From positions 1 to 49,600 of the forward strand of contig JABITU010000214.1 of assembly GCA_018668195.1 (NCBI GenBank): 49,600 bases of DNA. Reading direction: 5' to 3'. This DNA comes from Tateyamaria sp. GTDB taxonomy: Bacteria > Pseudomonadota > Alphaproteobacteria > Rhodobacterales > Rhodobacteraceae. Below, piece by piece: positions 25,474-33,801 of the stretch (position 1 is its first letter; every line of letters begins with the position of its first letter). Made by a program: the position numbers and the translations under genes. The notes under the pieces are model-generated. The model had not been told where the DNA came from. It was given only the letters and a program-made list of their open reading frames with translations, and searched no databases.

Positions 25474-28002
25474 TCATTCGCGCCCTCTGAGAACCTGTGC
25501 AGGCCGGGCGGCCAAAGGGCCCCATGCGAATGCAAGGCCGGCCAACAGGGTTGCCAGAACCCCACCCGTGATAATTGCAAGCGCTGAGGACCAGATGATG
25601 GTAAAATCCGTATCCATCACGAACGTGCTGACAGCCCACCCGCCCGTTATCCCGGCCGCCAGAGCAACGCTGCCAGCACTCAGACCAAGCAGAACGGCGC
25701 GCATGGCAAAGCTGATCAGGATGCGGCGACGCGTTGCCCCTAGTGTCTTGAGCACGGCCGCCTCGTAGGTGCGCGCCTGCGTGCCCGCGGCTGCGGCCCC
25801 GATGAGCACAAGAAAACCGGTAAGCAAGGTGGCGGCTGCCCCGTAAGACGTCGCCGCCGCCAATCCAGCGAGCACATCACTGACGCGGTCGATGGCATCC
25901 TTGACCCGGATGGCTGTCACGTTTGGATAGGCGTTGGCAATGTCGCGCAGAATCTGCGCCTCAGCCTCTTCATCGGCATAGACGGTTGAGATGAACGAAT
26001 GCGGCGCACCCTCAAGCGCTGAGGGGTTCATCGACAGGATAAAGCCGATACCCGCGGTCGAAAAATCCACTTCGCGGAAAGACGTGATTGTTCCTGTGAT
26101 ATCACGGCCAAGGATGTTGATGGTCAGCGCATCGCCAAGCGAAAGCCCCATTTCAGCGGCCTCTTCAGCGGCAAAGCTGATCTGGGGCGGGCCCGCGTAG
26201 TCTTTGGGCCACCACTCGCCGCGTGTGATGTGGGTATTTTCGGATGGTTGGGCAGAATACGTCACACCGCGATCGCCCGATATCACCCAATGGTCTCCTG
26301 CCACTTTGCGGGCTGGTTTGCCGTTGATCTGGGTCAGTATGCCCCGCAACATTGGCGCGCTCTCAATGCGGGTAACGGCGGGATCATTACGCAGCCTTTC
26401 CGTATAACCGTCGATCTGGTCGCGTTGGATGTCTACAAAGAAATAGCTGGGGGCAATATCGGGCAGGTTGCCAGATATGGCATTTCGCAGGTTTCCGTCG
26501 ATCTGACCAACGGCTGCCAGCACCGAAAGCCCCAGACCAAGTGACAAGACAACCGATGCAGCCCCTTCGCGCGTGCCTGAAATTGCACCCAGCGCCCAAC
26601 GCAGGGCGGGACGGCCCTTGGCTCGGGGTGCGACACGGCGTGATAGCCAGCGGATACCCGCAGCGGCAAGCGCGAGCAGGCCAAGAGCAAAGGCGATCCC
26701 GCCGGCTGTCCACAACGTTAAGCGCCACGTGCCAGAAAACAGCGCGGCCAGCCCGATCAAGGCCATCAGCCCCAGAGTCATCCAGACGAGATATCGGGCG
26801 GCTGGAAGCAATCGCGTGCCTCCAAGAGCATCTCGAAACAGGGTTGCCGCGCGCACATCCTCGGCCCGCGCCAGCGGCCAAAGCGTGAAAACAAAGGCGG
26901 TGAGCAAACCGTAGAGCGCCGCTTCGGCCAATGGCACTGGATACAGGGCGAATTCGGCTGGTATTGGCAGCTGTGCTTCGATGATCGGAGATAGGGCGAT
27001 GGGAATCAACGCGCCAAGCGCCAGACCAATGGCGATACCCAAAAGCGACAGCACACCGATTTGCAGGAAATATGTTTGAAAGATCATGCGTCTTTCGGCT
27101 CCGAGGGTCCGCAGGGTCGCGATCACAGATGTTTTGCCGGACAGGTAGGCGCGCACCGCAGCAGACACGCCTACACCCCCCACCGCAAGGCCGGACAGCC
27201 CGACCAGCACCAGAAACGCGCCCAAACGATCCACGAACTCTGACACGCCCGGCGCGCCGTTTCGTGCATCGGTCCAGCGCATCCCGGTGTTTTCAAATGT
27301 GGCTCGGGCTTGTTCTTCAAGCAGGGCGAGCGCTGTTCCCGGTGGCAGATCGAGCCGGTACTTGGAGTTAAAGAGCGTCCCTGGCGCCAGAAGTTCCGCA
27401 TTGGCAAGGCTGCTGCGCAGCACGATCGTGCGGGGACCAAGCCCAAAGCCACCTGCGGCGCTGTCTGGCACACGCTGAAGAGTGGCAGTCAGAATGAACT
27501 CTTGTGTGCCCAGCCGAAACCTGTCGCCGACCGTCAGGCCCAGCCGGTCGATCAGGGCGCGTTCCATCACGGCACCGGGACGGCCATTCTGATCTGCAAG
27601 TGCATCTGCCAAAGGCATATTGGGCTTGAGTACGACCGATCCGATCAGCGGATAGAGGGTATCCACGGCCTTGATCTGTGTCAGCCCGCGTTCAACGCCC
27701 TCTGGTCGGTCCACAACGGCCATGGATCGAAAATCGGCGATCTCTGAAACGCGATCTGCTACGCGTTCCATCCAGGCGCTCTCGGCCTCATTGGCAAAGC
27801 GATAAGTGAAATCAAGCTCTGCATCGCCGCCCAAAAGTGCGGCCCCTTCGCGGGCGAGGCCCGCTTCGATGCCAGAACGGACTGAACCAACGGCAGCAAT
27901 TGCAGCCACGCCCAGCGCCAGACAGGCGAGAAAAATGCGGAACCCCGAAACCCCCCCGCGCAACTCGCGGCGTGCAAAGCGTGCGGCCGTTGCTATACTC
28001 AT
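25474..28002 (-). CDS. ABC transporter permease of FtsX/MacB type (YbbP-like)
   Basis: An 842-residue permease with two FtsX domains. Helix 1 lies near residue 23-42 (FRIFLACLALGVAAIAAVG), followed by a large periplasmic domain, then helix clusters around residues 260-490 and a C-terminal FtsX core from about 720. FtsX core features include GAAAAGTQARTYEAAVLKTLGATRRRILISF, the characteristic KTLGATRR loop. Such YbbA/YbbP systems are thought to extract or remodel envelope molecules by mechanotransmission rather than import. ATGA overlap with the ATPase gene upstream shows they form one transporter. The divergent TesA-like gene at 28740 mirrors the tesA-ybbA-ybbP arrangement of many proteobacteria. 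Confidence 0.93.
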   Translation of the reverse strand: MSIATAARFARRELRGGVSGFRIFLACLALGVAAIAAVGSVRSGIEAGLAREGAALLGGDAELDFTYRFANEAESAWMERVADRVSEIADFRSMAVVDRPEGVERGLTQIKAVDTLYPLIGSVVLKPNMPLADALADQNGRPGAVMERALIDRLGLTVGDRFRLGTQEFILTATLQRVPDSAAGGFGLGPRTIVLRSSLANAELLAPGTLFNSKYRLDLPPGTALALLEEQARATFENTGMRWTDARNGAPGVSEFVDRLGAFLVLVGLSGLAVGGVGVSAAVRAYLSGKTSVIATLRTLGAERRMIFQTYFLQIGVLSLLGIAIGLALGALIPIALSPIIEAQLPIPAEFALYPVPLAEAALYGLLTAFVFTLWPLARAEDVRAATLFRDALGGTRLLPAARYLVWMTLGLMALIGLAALFSGTWRLTLWTAGGIAFALGLLALAAAGIRWLSRRVAPRAKGRPALRWALGAISGTREGAASVVLSLGLGLSVLAAVGQIDGNLRNAISGNLPDIAPSYFFVDIQRDQIDGYTERLRNDPAVTRIESAPMLRGILTQINGKPARKVAGDHWVISGDRGVTYSAQPSENTHITRGEWWPKDYAGPPQISFAAEEAAEMGLSLGDALTINILGRDITGTITSFREVDFSTAGIGFILSMNPSALEGAPHSFISTVYADEEAEAQILRDIANAYPNVTAIRVKDAIDRVSDVLAGLAAATSYGAAATLLTGFLVLIGAAAAGTQARTYEAAVLKTLGATRRRILISFAMRAVLLGLSAGSVALAAGITGGWAVSTFVMDTDFTIIWSSALAIITGGVLATLLAGLAFAWGPLAARPAQVLRGRE

Positions 28003-28688
28003 TCTGCGGCGGCCTGCGTCTGGGTCATGCGTCCGTCTGCCAGTTCGATGACCCGGTCACAGCGTGCAGCGAGCGTCGGCGCATGCGTCACAAGAACCAG
28101 CGTTGCACCATGGCGGTCCCGCAGCGCAAAAAGCAGATTCATGATCGCCGTGCCATTGGCGCCATCCAGATTGCCAGTGGGTTCATCGGCCAGCAGTATG
28201 TCGGGCCGGGTCACCAGTGCCCGCGCCAGCGCCACGCGCTGTTGTTCGCCGCCAGACATCTGGCTGGGGTAATGTCCTGCCCTATGGTCAAGGCCCACGG
28301 CCTGCAACTCATCCCGGGCCCGGTCGAACGCGTCGCGCGCCCCTGCCAGTTCGAGCGGTGTGGCGACGTTTTCCAGTGCGGTCATCGTTGGGATTAGGTG
28401 AAAAGACTGGAATACGACGCCCATATGAGCCCGCCTGAAGCGGGCCAGACTATCCTCGCTCATGGTTGTCAGATCATGGCCAAGTGCGTTCACGCTGCCG
28501 CTTGTTGCGCGTTCCAACCCACCCATGATCATCAACAGCGATGACTTGCCCGACCCAGAAGGGCCGACCAGCCCAACTGTCTCGCCCTTAGCTATATCGA
28601 GTGTGATGCCATGCAAAATATTGACCCGCCCAGCATTGCCATCGAGCGACAAGGCCGTTTTTTTCAGGCTAAGGACTGGATCGGACAT
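27999..28688 (-). CDS. ABC transporter ATP-binding protein (YbbA/LolD-like)
   Basis: A 229-residue ATPase: Walker A GPSGSGKSS, Q-loop VVFQSFHLIPTMTALENV, signature MSGGEQQRVALARAL, Walker B ILLADEPTGNLD and H-loop LVTHA. The length and DEPTGNLD wording fit the MacB/LolD/YbbA clade that drives FtsX-type permeases. It is the first gene of a two-gene unit with the 842-residue permease (4-nt overlap). The 51 bp between its start and the divergent lipase gene must hold promoters for both directions. Confidence 0.95.
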   Translation of the reverse strand: MSDPVLSLKKTALSLDGNAGRVNILHGITLDIAKGETVGLVGPSGSGKSSLLMIMGGLERATSGSVNALGHDLTTMSEDSLARFRRAHMGVVFQSFHLIPTMTALENVATPLELAGARDAFDRARDELQAVGLDHRAGHYPSQMSGGEQQRVALARALVTRPDILLADEPTGNLDGANGTAIMNLLFALRDRHGATLVLVTHAPTLAARCDRVIELADGRMTQTQAAAE

Positions 28689-28739
28689 AGGTTAACGCCT
28701 TTATACAGTGGTACGAGGACATATGGAGATCAGATCAGC

Positions 28740-29375
28740 ATGGGCAAGGTTATTGCGTCGATTGTAATGGTTTTCTGGGCTGGCTGTGCCTTGGCCGAGG
28801 GTGTCAGGATTGCGGCCTTGGGTGACAGCCTGACCCAAGGCTACGGGTTGTCGGCAGAAGATGGGTTTGTACCCCAGCTCGAGGCTTGGCTGAAAACCCA
28901 GGGGGCAACTGTCACGATGATCAATGCTGGAGTGTCAGGCGACACGACGGCAGGTGGGTTGGCGCGCGTGGCCTGGACCTTGACCCCGAATGTCGATGCA
29001 ATGATCGTTGCTTTGGGCGGTAATGATCTGCTGCGCGGTATTGATCCGGATGTCAGTCGCGCCAATCTGAACGGGATCCTGAAGGCGGCGCAATCGGTAG
29101 ACGTGCCCGTTTTGCTGATCGGAATACAAGCGCCCGGAAACTACGGCCCTGATTACAAAGTGGCATTTGATGCGATTTATCCGGAACTGGCAGAGCAGTA
29201 TGGTGCACTATATCTCAACAGTTTTTTTGCCGGACTGGGTGGCCCGCAGGCAGGTGCAGTCGATCTGAGCGCCTATTTTCAGGCTGATGGAATCCACCCC
29301 AACGCACAAGGTGTCATCCGTATTGTCGAGGGTATTGGCCCAGAGGTGACAAAGTTGATTGCAGCGGTCCGCTGA
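28740..29375 (+). CDS. TesA-like SGNH/GDSL lipase (arylesterase/thioesterase)
   Basis: A 211-residue exported hydrolase: signal peptide (residues 1-19, cleavage after ALA), then GDSLTQGYGL with the catalytic serine, the glycine block VSGDTTAGG, GGNDLLRG, and the Asp/His dyad in DGIHPNAQG. These are SGNH blocks I, II, III and V in order. TesA-type enzymes cleave acyl-thioesters, aryl esters and lysophospholipids in the periplasm. I place the start at ATG 28740 where the signal peptide begins, with GGAG about 11 nt upstream. The divergent YbbA/YbbP-type transporter is a widely conserved neighbour, suggesting a shared envelope-lipid job. Confidence 0.93.
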   Translation: MGKVIASIVMVFWAGCALAEGVRIAALGDSLTQGYGLSAEDGFVPQLEAWLKTQGATVTMINAGVSGDTTAGGLARVAWTLTPNVDAMIVALGGNDLLRGIDPDVSRANLNGILKAAQSVDVPVLLIGIQAPGNYGPDYKVAFDAIYPELAEQYGALYLNSFFAGLGGPQAGAVDLSAYFQADGIHPNAQGVIRIVEGIGPEVTKLIAAVR

Positions 29376-29390
29376 ATTCTGAGACGATGT

Positions 29391-29586
29391 TTAAGTTATT
29401 TCGTCAGGCGTCACGATTTTGATATTTGGCACTCTCCCCAACGCTTGAGCAATTCGCTCGATTGCGATCAGCTGAATGTCTTGCAGGGGTATTAGTGCGA
29501 TTTCTACAGAGCTGATGTTGCTCTGTGCCGATGGCTCATTGAAGACGCACAAACTGTTGTTTGGAATGTGCGCGAAGTAGCCCTTT
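29391..29586 (-). other. Start-less reading frame between the lipase and cold-shock genes
   Basis: On the minus strand a frame of about 64 codons runs from after a stop at 29584-29586 to a TAA at 29391-29393. It has no ATG or GTG. Its C-terminal part, IERIAQALGRVPNIKIVTPDEIT, has a protein-like alternation of hydrophobic and charged residues. It may be the tail of a decayed gene or simply chance. I recognise no family. Confidence 0.25.
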
Positions 29587-29591
29587 CAAAC

Positions 29592-29616
29592 AAAAACGGG
29601 CGCTCTGCCGCGCCCG
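29592..29616 (-). terminator. Intrinsic terminator of the cold-shock gene
   Basis: CGGGCGC (29597-29603) and GCGCCCG (29610-29616) form a 7-bp GC stem with a 6-nt loop. On the minus strand it is followed by TTTTTG (29592-29596). It lies 25 bp past the cold-shock stop codon. Confidence 0.88.
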
Positions 29617-29640
29617 AATTTCTATTTTAATTTCCGTGCA

Positions 29641-29847
29641 TTACGCTAAAGAAATGTTTGTGGCGCTTTCCCGGCCATCGCGACCTGCTTCGAGGTCGTA
29701 TGTAACCTTTTGGTTATCCGCCAGACCGGTCAGACCCGATCGCTCAACCGCTGAAATGTGTACAAATATGTCTTTGCCACCGTCTTCAGGTGCGATAAAG
29801 CCGTAGCCTTTTGTGGTGTTGAACCATTTGACTGTGCCTGAGGCCAT
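29641..29847 (-). CDS. Cold-shock domain protein (CspA family)
   Basis: A 68-residue single-domain RNA/DNA-binding protein. GTVKWFNTTKGYGFI holds RNP1 (KGYGFI) and DIFVHISA holds RNP2; the rest has the five-strand OB-fold pattern. It acts as an RNA chaperone that melts secondary structure. AAGGAG lies 9 nt before ATG 29847, and the frame is open to 29901, but the family always begins at this methionine. The 289 bp upstream (29848-30136) has no other gene and probably includes a long 5' leader, common for csp genes, as well as the divergent preT promoter. An intrinsic terminator follows. Confidence 0.96.
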   Translation of the reverse strand: MASGTVKWFNTTKGYGFIAPEDGGKDIFVHISAVERSGLTGLADNQKVTYDLEAGRDGRESATNISLA

Positions 29848-30066
29848 AGTCGATACTCCTTTTCGGGCTGCCCGCATTGTGCGGCAGCATGGCGTGGTCA
29901 TTAGATCGATTGACTGAGCCGATAGGAGCAGTGGGTCGTTAATGATGTAGCACCCTCAGCATACGGGCTGATCCGCCCATTTTGCAAGGATTGCTTCTTG
30001 CGCTCCCGGTATGGGGGAAATGCTAATTCTGCGGGCATTGCTGAAAAATCTAGGCACCTTTCATTT

Positions 30067-30082
30067 TTTACCAGTTGATAAA
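30067..30082. promoter_or_regulatory. Candidate RutR operator upstream of preT
   Basis: TTTACCAGTTGATAAA matches the RutR palindrome TTGACCAnnTGGTCAA at 11 of 14 defined positions, with the left half best kept (only G3 to T). It lies 54 bp before the preT start. A second, stronger copy lies between rutR and the carbamoylase gene and has the same left half TTTACCA. Confidence 0.6.
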
Positions 30083-30136
30083 AAAATGATCCTGTGACAG
30101 CGTTTCAGTGTGAACGAATGTTGCGATGGAGCGATC

Positions 30137-31459
30137 ATGACGCAATCTCCTTTCTCTCCCGGTGTGGCGGCGGGCCGTTTGGACGCCGTTGGATATGTTG
30201 AAAACTTTTCGGATTTACACCCGGCCCTTGAGCCGCACGAAGCGTTGGTTGCGTCAGACCGGTGTTACTTCTGTCATGATGCGCCCTGCATTGCAGCCTG
30301 TCCGACGGATATCGACATCCCTCTGTTCATCCGCCAAATCGCGACTGGCACGCCCGACGCCGCGGCGAAAACGATCCTGTCTCAAAACATCATGGGCGGC
30401 ATGTGCGCGCGCGTATGCCCAACCGAAACCCTGTGTGAAGAGGCCTGTGTGCGCGAAGCAGCCGAGGGCAAGCCGGTTATCATCGGTCAATTGCAACGCT
30501 ACGCAACTGACCATCTTCAGCAACAGGGTATACACCCGTTCTCCCGCGCTGCGGTCACCGGAAAAACGGTTGCTGTGGTGGGCGCTGGGCCAGCGGGTAT
30601 GTCCTGTGCGCACCGACTGGCGATGCTGGGCCATGAAGTAGCAGTCTATGATGCCAGACCCAAGGCCGGTGGGCTCAATGAATACGGAATTGCAGCCTAC
30701 AAGACTCCGGACGGTTTCGCGCAGGCCGAAGTCGACTGGCTTTTGCAGATCGGCGGGATATCAATTGAATATGGCAGATCACTTGGGTCCGACATCACTC
30801 TGGCTGAACTACGTAAAGATTTTGACGCTGTATTCCTCGGCATGGGACTGGGCGGAGTAAACGCCTTTAGTGTGGATGGTGACGACAAGGCTGGCATCAT
30901 AGATGCGGTCGATTTCATCTCGGATTTGCGACAGGCTTCGGACCTGTCCGATTTGCCGGTCGGGCGCGACGTCGTTGTGATTGGCGGTGGCATGACTGCT
31001 GTTGATGCTGCGGTGCAATCAAAACTACTGGGCGCTCTCAATGTCACGCTTGCTTACCGTCGTGGCCGCGACCGGATGAATGCCAGCGTATTCGAGCAAG
31101 ACCTTGCTGCGTCCAAGGGTGTGCGTATCATGACCCATGTTGTGCCGGTTTCTGTTCACGGCAGTGCTGCTGTGCAAGAGGTCGAATTTGAGTATGTGAA
31201 TGATGACATGAGCGGAACAGGCCAGACTGTGCGTATTGTCGCCGATCAAGTTTTGAGCGCCATAGGCCAGACGCTTGCAGACGGTGACCTGCCCGATGTG
31301 GCGGGCGGAAAGATTGTCGTAACCGGCGCTGGCCGCACATCGGTTTCAGACATTTGGGCCGGCGGTGATTGTGCTGCGGGCGGTGATGACCTGACCGTAA
31401 CTGCGGTGGCCGAGGGACGCGATGCGGCGATGGATATACATCAAAGCATGACAGGATGA
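30137..31459 (+). CDS. preT: Dihydropyrimidine dehydrogenase subunit PreT (NAD-binding)
   Basis: A 440-residue flavoprotein that passes electrons between NAD(H) and PreA in reduction of uracil and thymine. The N-terminus has two iron-sulfur cysteine sets, C43-C46-C51-C55 (CYFCHDAPC...C) and C90-C94-C100-C104, as in GltD-like proteins. The FAD loop VVGAGPAG is at 147-154, a second dinucleotide loop VVVIGGGMTAVDAAV follows near residue 280, and the C-terminal DIWAGGDCAAGG closes the FAD site. ATG 30137 has GGAG 5 nt upstream; an ATG at 30110 is also in frame. preA follows after 170 bp on the same strand. A RutR-like operator sits upstream. Confidence 0.95.
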   Translation: MTQSPFSPGVAAGRLDAVGYVENFSDLHPALEPHEALVASDRCYFCHDAPCIAACPTDIDIPLFIRQIATGTPDAAAKTILSQNIMGGMCARVCPTETLCEEACVREAAEGKPVIIGQLQRYATDHLQQQGIHPFSRAAVTGKTVAVVGAGPAGMSCAHRLAMLGHEVAVYDARPKAGGLNEYGIAAYKTPDGFAQAEVDWLLQIGGISIEYGRSLGSDITLAELRKDFDAVFLGMGLGGVNAFSVDGDDKAGIIDAVDFISDLRQASDLSDLPVGRDVVVIGGGMTAVDAAVQSKLLGALNVTLAYRRGRDRMNASVFEQDLAASKGVRIMTHVVPVSVHGSAAVQEVEFEYVNDDMSGTGQTVRIVADQVLSAIGQTLADGDLPDVAGGKIVVTGAGRTSVSDIWAGGDCAAGGDDLTVTAVAEGRDAAMDIHQSMTG

Positions 31460-31559
31460 TGACTATTAATAGTGGACCGAGTTTGAGCTTAGCCGATCTA
31501 TGCAGTCCAATCGCGCTACAAAGCTGGTACCCGTCGTACCTCGCATTGGAGTGAACACC

Positions 31560-31577
31560 GGGCAAAACGTTTTGCCC
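31560..31577. promoter_or_regulatory. Perfect 18-bp palindrome in the preT-preA gap
   Basis: GGGCAAAACGTTTTGCCC is fully self-complementary and sits 53 bp before the preA start. There is no U-tract, so an operator or an mRNA-processing/stability hairpin (loop AACG) is more likely than a terminator. The bound factor, if any, is unknown. Confidence 0.45.
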
Positions 31578-31629
31578 ACACTGGCAGGCCCGTAGGAACT
31601 GAACGTGACAAGAGTGAAAGGGACAAGAA

Positions 31630-32931
31630 ATGGCAAACCTTCACAGTGAATTTGTTGGGATCAAGAGCCCCAATCCATTTTGGCTGGCATCGGCCCCGCC
31701 GACAGACAAGGAATATAACGTGCGCCGCGCCTTTGAGGCCGGATGGGGCGGAGTGGTCTGGAAAACTTTGGGCCTTGATCCGCATATCGTGAACGTAAAT
31801 GGCCCGAGATACGGCGCGATCTGGGGTGCTGATCGGCGGTTGTTGGGGCTGAACAACATCGAGTTGATTACCGACCGCCCCCTGCAGACGAACCTTGACG
31901 AAATTAAGGTGGTCAAGCGCGACTATCCCGATCGGGCTATGATCGTCAGCCTGATGGTGCCCTGCGAAGAAGAGCCTTGGAAAATGATCCTGCCGATGGT
32001 TGAAGAAACTGGCGCAGATGGGGTTGAGCTGAACTTTGGTTGTCCGCATGGCATGTCAGAACGTGGCATGGGCAGCGCTGTTGGTCAGGTTCCCGAATAC
32101 ATTGAGATGGTGACGCGCTGGGTCAAGGCCAACACGCGGATGCCAGTCATCGTCAAGCTAACACCAAACATCGCTGACATTCGAAAACCGGCGGCTGCGG
32201 CCCTTGCAGGTGGTGCCGATGCGGTTAGCCTTATCAACACAATCAGCTCGATCACGTCTGTTGATCTGGACCTTTTCGCACCGGAGCCGACGATTGACGG
32301 CAAGGGTGCGCATGGAGGCTACTGTGGCCCGGCTGTCAAGCCGATTGCATTGAACATGGTGGCCGAGATCGCGCGTGATCCTGCTGTGCAGGCCATTCCT
32401 ATTAGTGGCATCGGCGGAGTAACGACGTGGCGGGATGCGGCCGAATTTCTGGCGCTGGGTGCGGGCAATGTGCAGGTCTGCACCGCGGCCATGACCTATG
32501 GCTTCAAGATTGTGCAGGAAATGATTTCGGGTCTGTCGGAGTACATGGACAGCAAGGGGATGACTTCGGTGGATGACCTTATCGGCCGGGCGGTTCCCAA
32601 CGTGACTGACTGGCAGTACCTGAACCTGAATTACGTGACCAAGGCAAAGATCGATCAGGATCTGTGCATCTCGTGTGGGCGCTGCTATGCGGCTTGCGAG
32701 GATACATCGCATCAGGCCATTTCAATGTCGCAGGACCGTGTATTCGAGGTCATTGATGAAGAATGCGTGGCGTGTAACTTGTGTGTGAATGTTTGTCCTG
32801 TAGACGATTGCATAACGATGCCGCAAATGTCACCTGGCACATCTGATCCACGCACGGGACGGGTGGTCGATCCCGATTATGCAAATTGGACAAGCCACCC
32901 CAACAACCCTGCTTCCAATGCTGCAGAATAA
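31630..32931 (+). CDS. preA: Dihydropyrimidine dehydrogenase subunit PreA
   Basis: A 433-residue subunit that reduces uracil and thymine to dihydropyrimidines, the first step of reductive pyrimidine breakdown. The N-terminal two-thirds is an FMN-binding dihydroorotate-dehydrogenase-type barrel, with SAPPTDKEYNVRRAF, the substrate loop NFGCPHGMSERGMGSA, KLTPN, NTISSITSVDLD and the phosphate loop ISGIGGVTTW...GAGNVQVCTA. The C-terminus adds two [4Fe-4S] motifs: C346-C349-C352-C356 and C379-C382-C385-C389. The end DYANWTSHPNNP is characteristic of the family. It pairs with PreT upstream. The ATG is preceded by a purine-rich GGGACAAGAA. Confidence 0.97.
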   Translation: MANLHSEFVGIKSPNPFWLASAPPTDKEYNVRRAFEAGWGGVVWKTLGLDPHIVNVNGPRYGAIWGADRRLLGLNNIELITDRPLQTNLDEIKVVKRDYPDRAMIVSLMVPCEEEPWKMILPMVEETGADGVELNFGCPHGMSERGMGSAVGQVPEYIEMVTRWVKANTRMPVIVKLTPNIADIRKPAAAALAGGADAVSLINTISSITSVDLDLFAPEPTIDGKGAHGGYCGPAVKPIALNMVAEIARDPAVQAIPISGIGGVTTWRDAAEFLALGAGNVQVCTAAMTYGFKIVQEMISGLSEYMDSKGMTSVDDLIGRAVPNVTDWQYLNLNYVTKAKIDQDLCISCGRCYAACEDTSHQAISMSQDRVFEVIDEECVACNLCVNVCPVDDCITMPQMSPGTSDPRTGRVVDPDYANWTSHPNNPASNAAE

Positions 32932-33022
32932 AGAATAACAGCGCTGATCTTGGGGTGTTTAGAGAGTCATTGGTTGTTTGGAAAACCTTGGAATGAGGAG
33001 TATTGCAGCAATTTTTGCGCGC

Positions 33023-33634
33023 TCATTTTACGCCCAGAACGCTGGAAAACAGACGACGTAGATGTGCATCTGCTGCGTCCACGTCTGAGCCGATGAGAGT
33101 GCTTATTTGAGCCGCGAAATCAGCGTAATGCTGGGTCGTTGCCCAGATTGAAAAGATCAGATGATGCGCGTCGACTGGGGCGATTTTACCTGCTTTGATC
33201 CAGCCGTTAACCACTGCGCATTTCTCGTCAAACAGCGGTTTTAAGTCGGCTTTCAGATGCGGCCCCATGCGCGGTGCGCCTTGTAGGATTTCATTTGCAA
33301 ACAGGCGGCTTTCGCGTGGCAGTGCGCGGGCCATATCCAGTTTGCGCTGCACATAAGCCAAGATTTCAGTGACTGGATCGCCTTGGGCATCCATGTCAAC
33401 CAGAGGATCGAGCCAAGTTTCCATCAGTTGGCTCAAAAGTGTGACGTGAATTTCTTCCTTGCCGGAGAAGTAATAAAGTATGTTGGGTTTCGACATGCCG
33501 GCGGCCTCGGCGATCTGGTCCAGCGTTGCACCGCGATATCCATGGGCAGAGAACACATCAAGCGCCGCATCGAGAATCTTGTGCCTGTTGCGTTGCTGAA
33601 TGCGGGTTGGTTTCTTTGCAGTGTCTATTGACAT
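33023..33634 (-). CDS. rutR: TetR-family regulator of pyrimidine catabolism (RutR-like)
   Basis: A 203-residue repressor: N-terminal TetR helix-turn-helix (about residues 17-63, with ILDAALDVFSAHGYRGATLDQIAEAAGMSKPNILYYF split across helices 1-4) and a RutR-type C-terminal ligand domain with LFANEILQGAPRMGPHLK and LIFSIWATTQHYADF, close to E. coli RutR wording. RutR senses uracil and thymine. Its position between preTA and the carbamoylase/hydA genes, divergent from the latter, fits local control. RutR-like palindromes occur before preT and in the divergent region at 33743-33758, so self-repression is likely. Confidence 0.9.
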   Translation of the reverse strand: MSIDTAKKPTRIQQRNRHKILDAALDVFSAHGYRGATLDQIAEAAGMSKPNILYYFSGKEEIHVTLLSQLMETWLDPLVDMDAQGDPVTEILAYVQRKLDMARALPRESRLFANEILQGAPRMGPHLKADLKPLFDEKCAVVNGWIKAGKIAPVDAHHLIFSIWATTQHYADFAAQISTLIGSDVDAADAHLRRLFSSVLGVK

Positions 33635-33742
33635 GAGCGTTTCCGAGCCTTGTTTCGCAACAAGTATAGGCAGAAGGGGTGCGATGCGGCAATTATGACC
33701 AAACCAGTTCTTGACAGAAATGCACGCACTGGCAATCGTGTA

Positions 33743-33758
33743 TTTACCAATTGGTCAA
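33743..33758. promoter_or_regulatory. Candidate RutR operator in the rutR / carbamoylase divergent region
   Basis: TTTACCAATTGGTCAA differs from the RutR consensus TTGACCAnnTGGTCAA at one of 14 defined positions. It sits 44 bp before the carbamoylase ATG and 109 bp from the rutR start. A TTGACA at 33711-33716 may be part of the rightward promoter, though no good -10 at standard spacing is seen. Confidence 0.8.
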
Positions 33759-33801
33759 AAAGCGATCAGTCACGGCATCTCAATCGATGATGGGAGACAT
33801 T

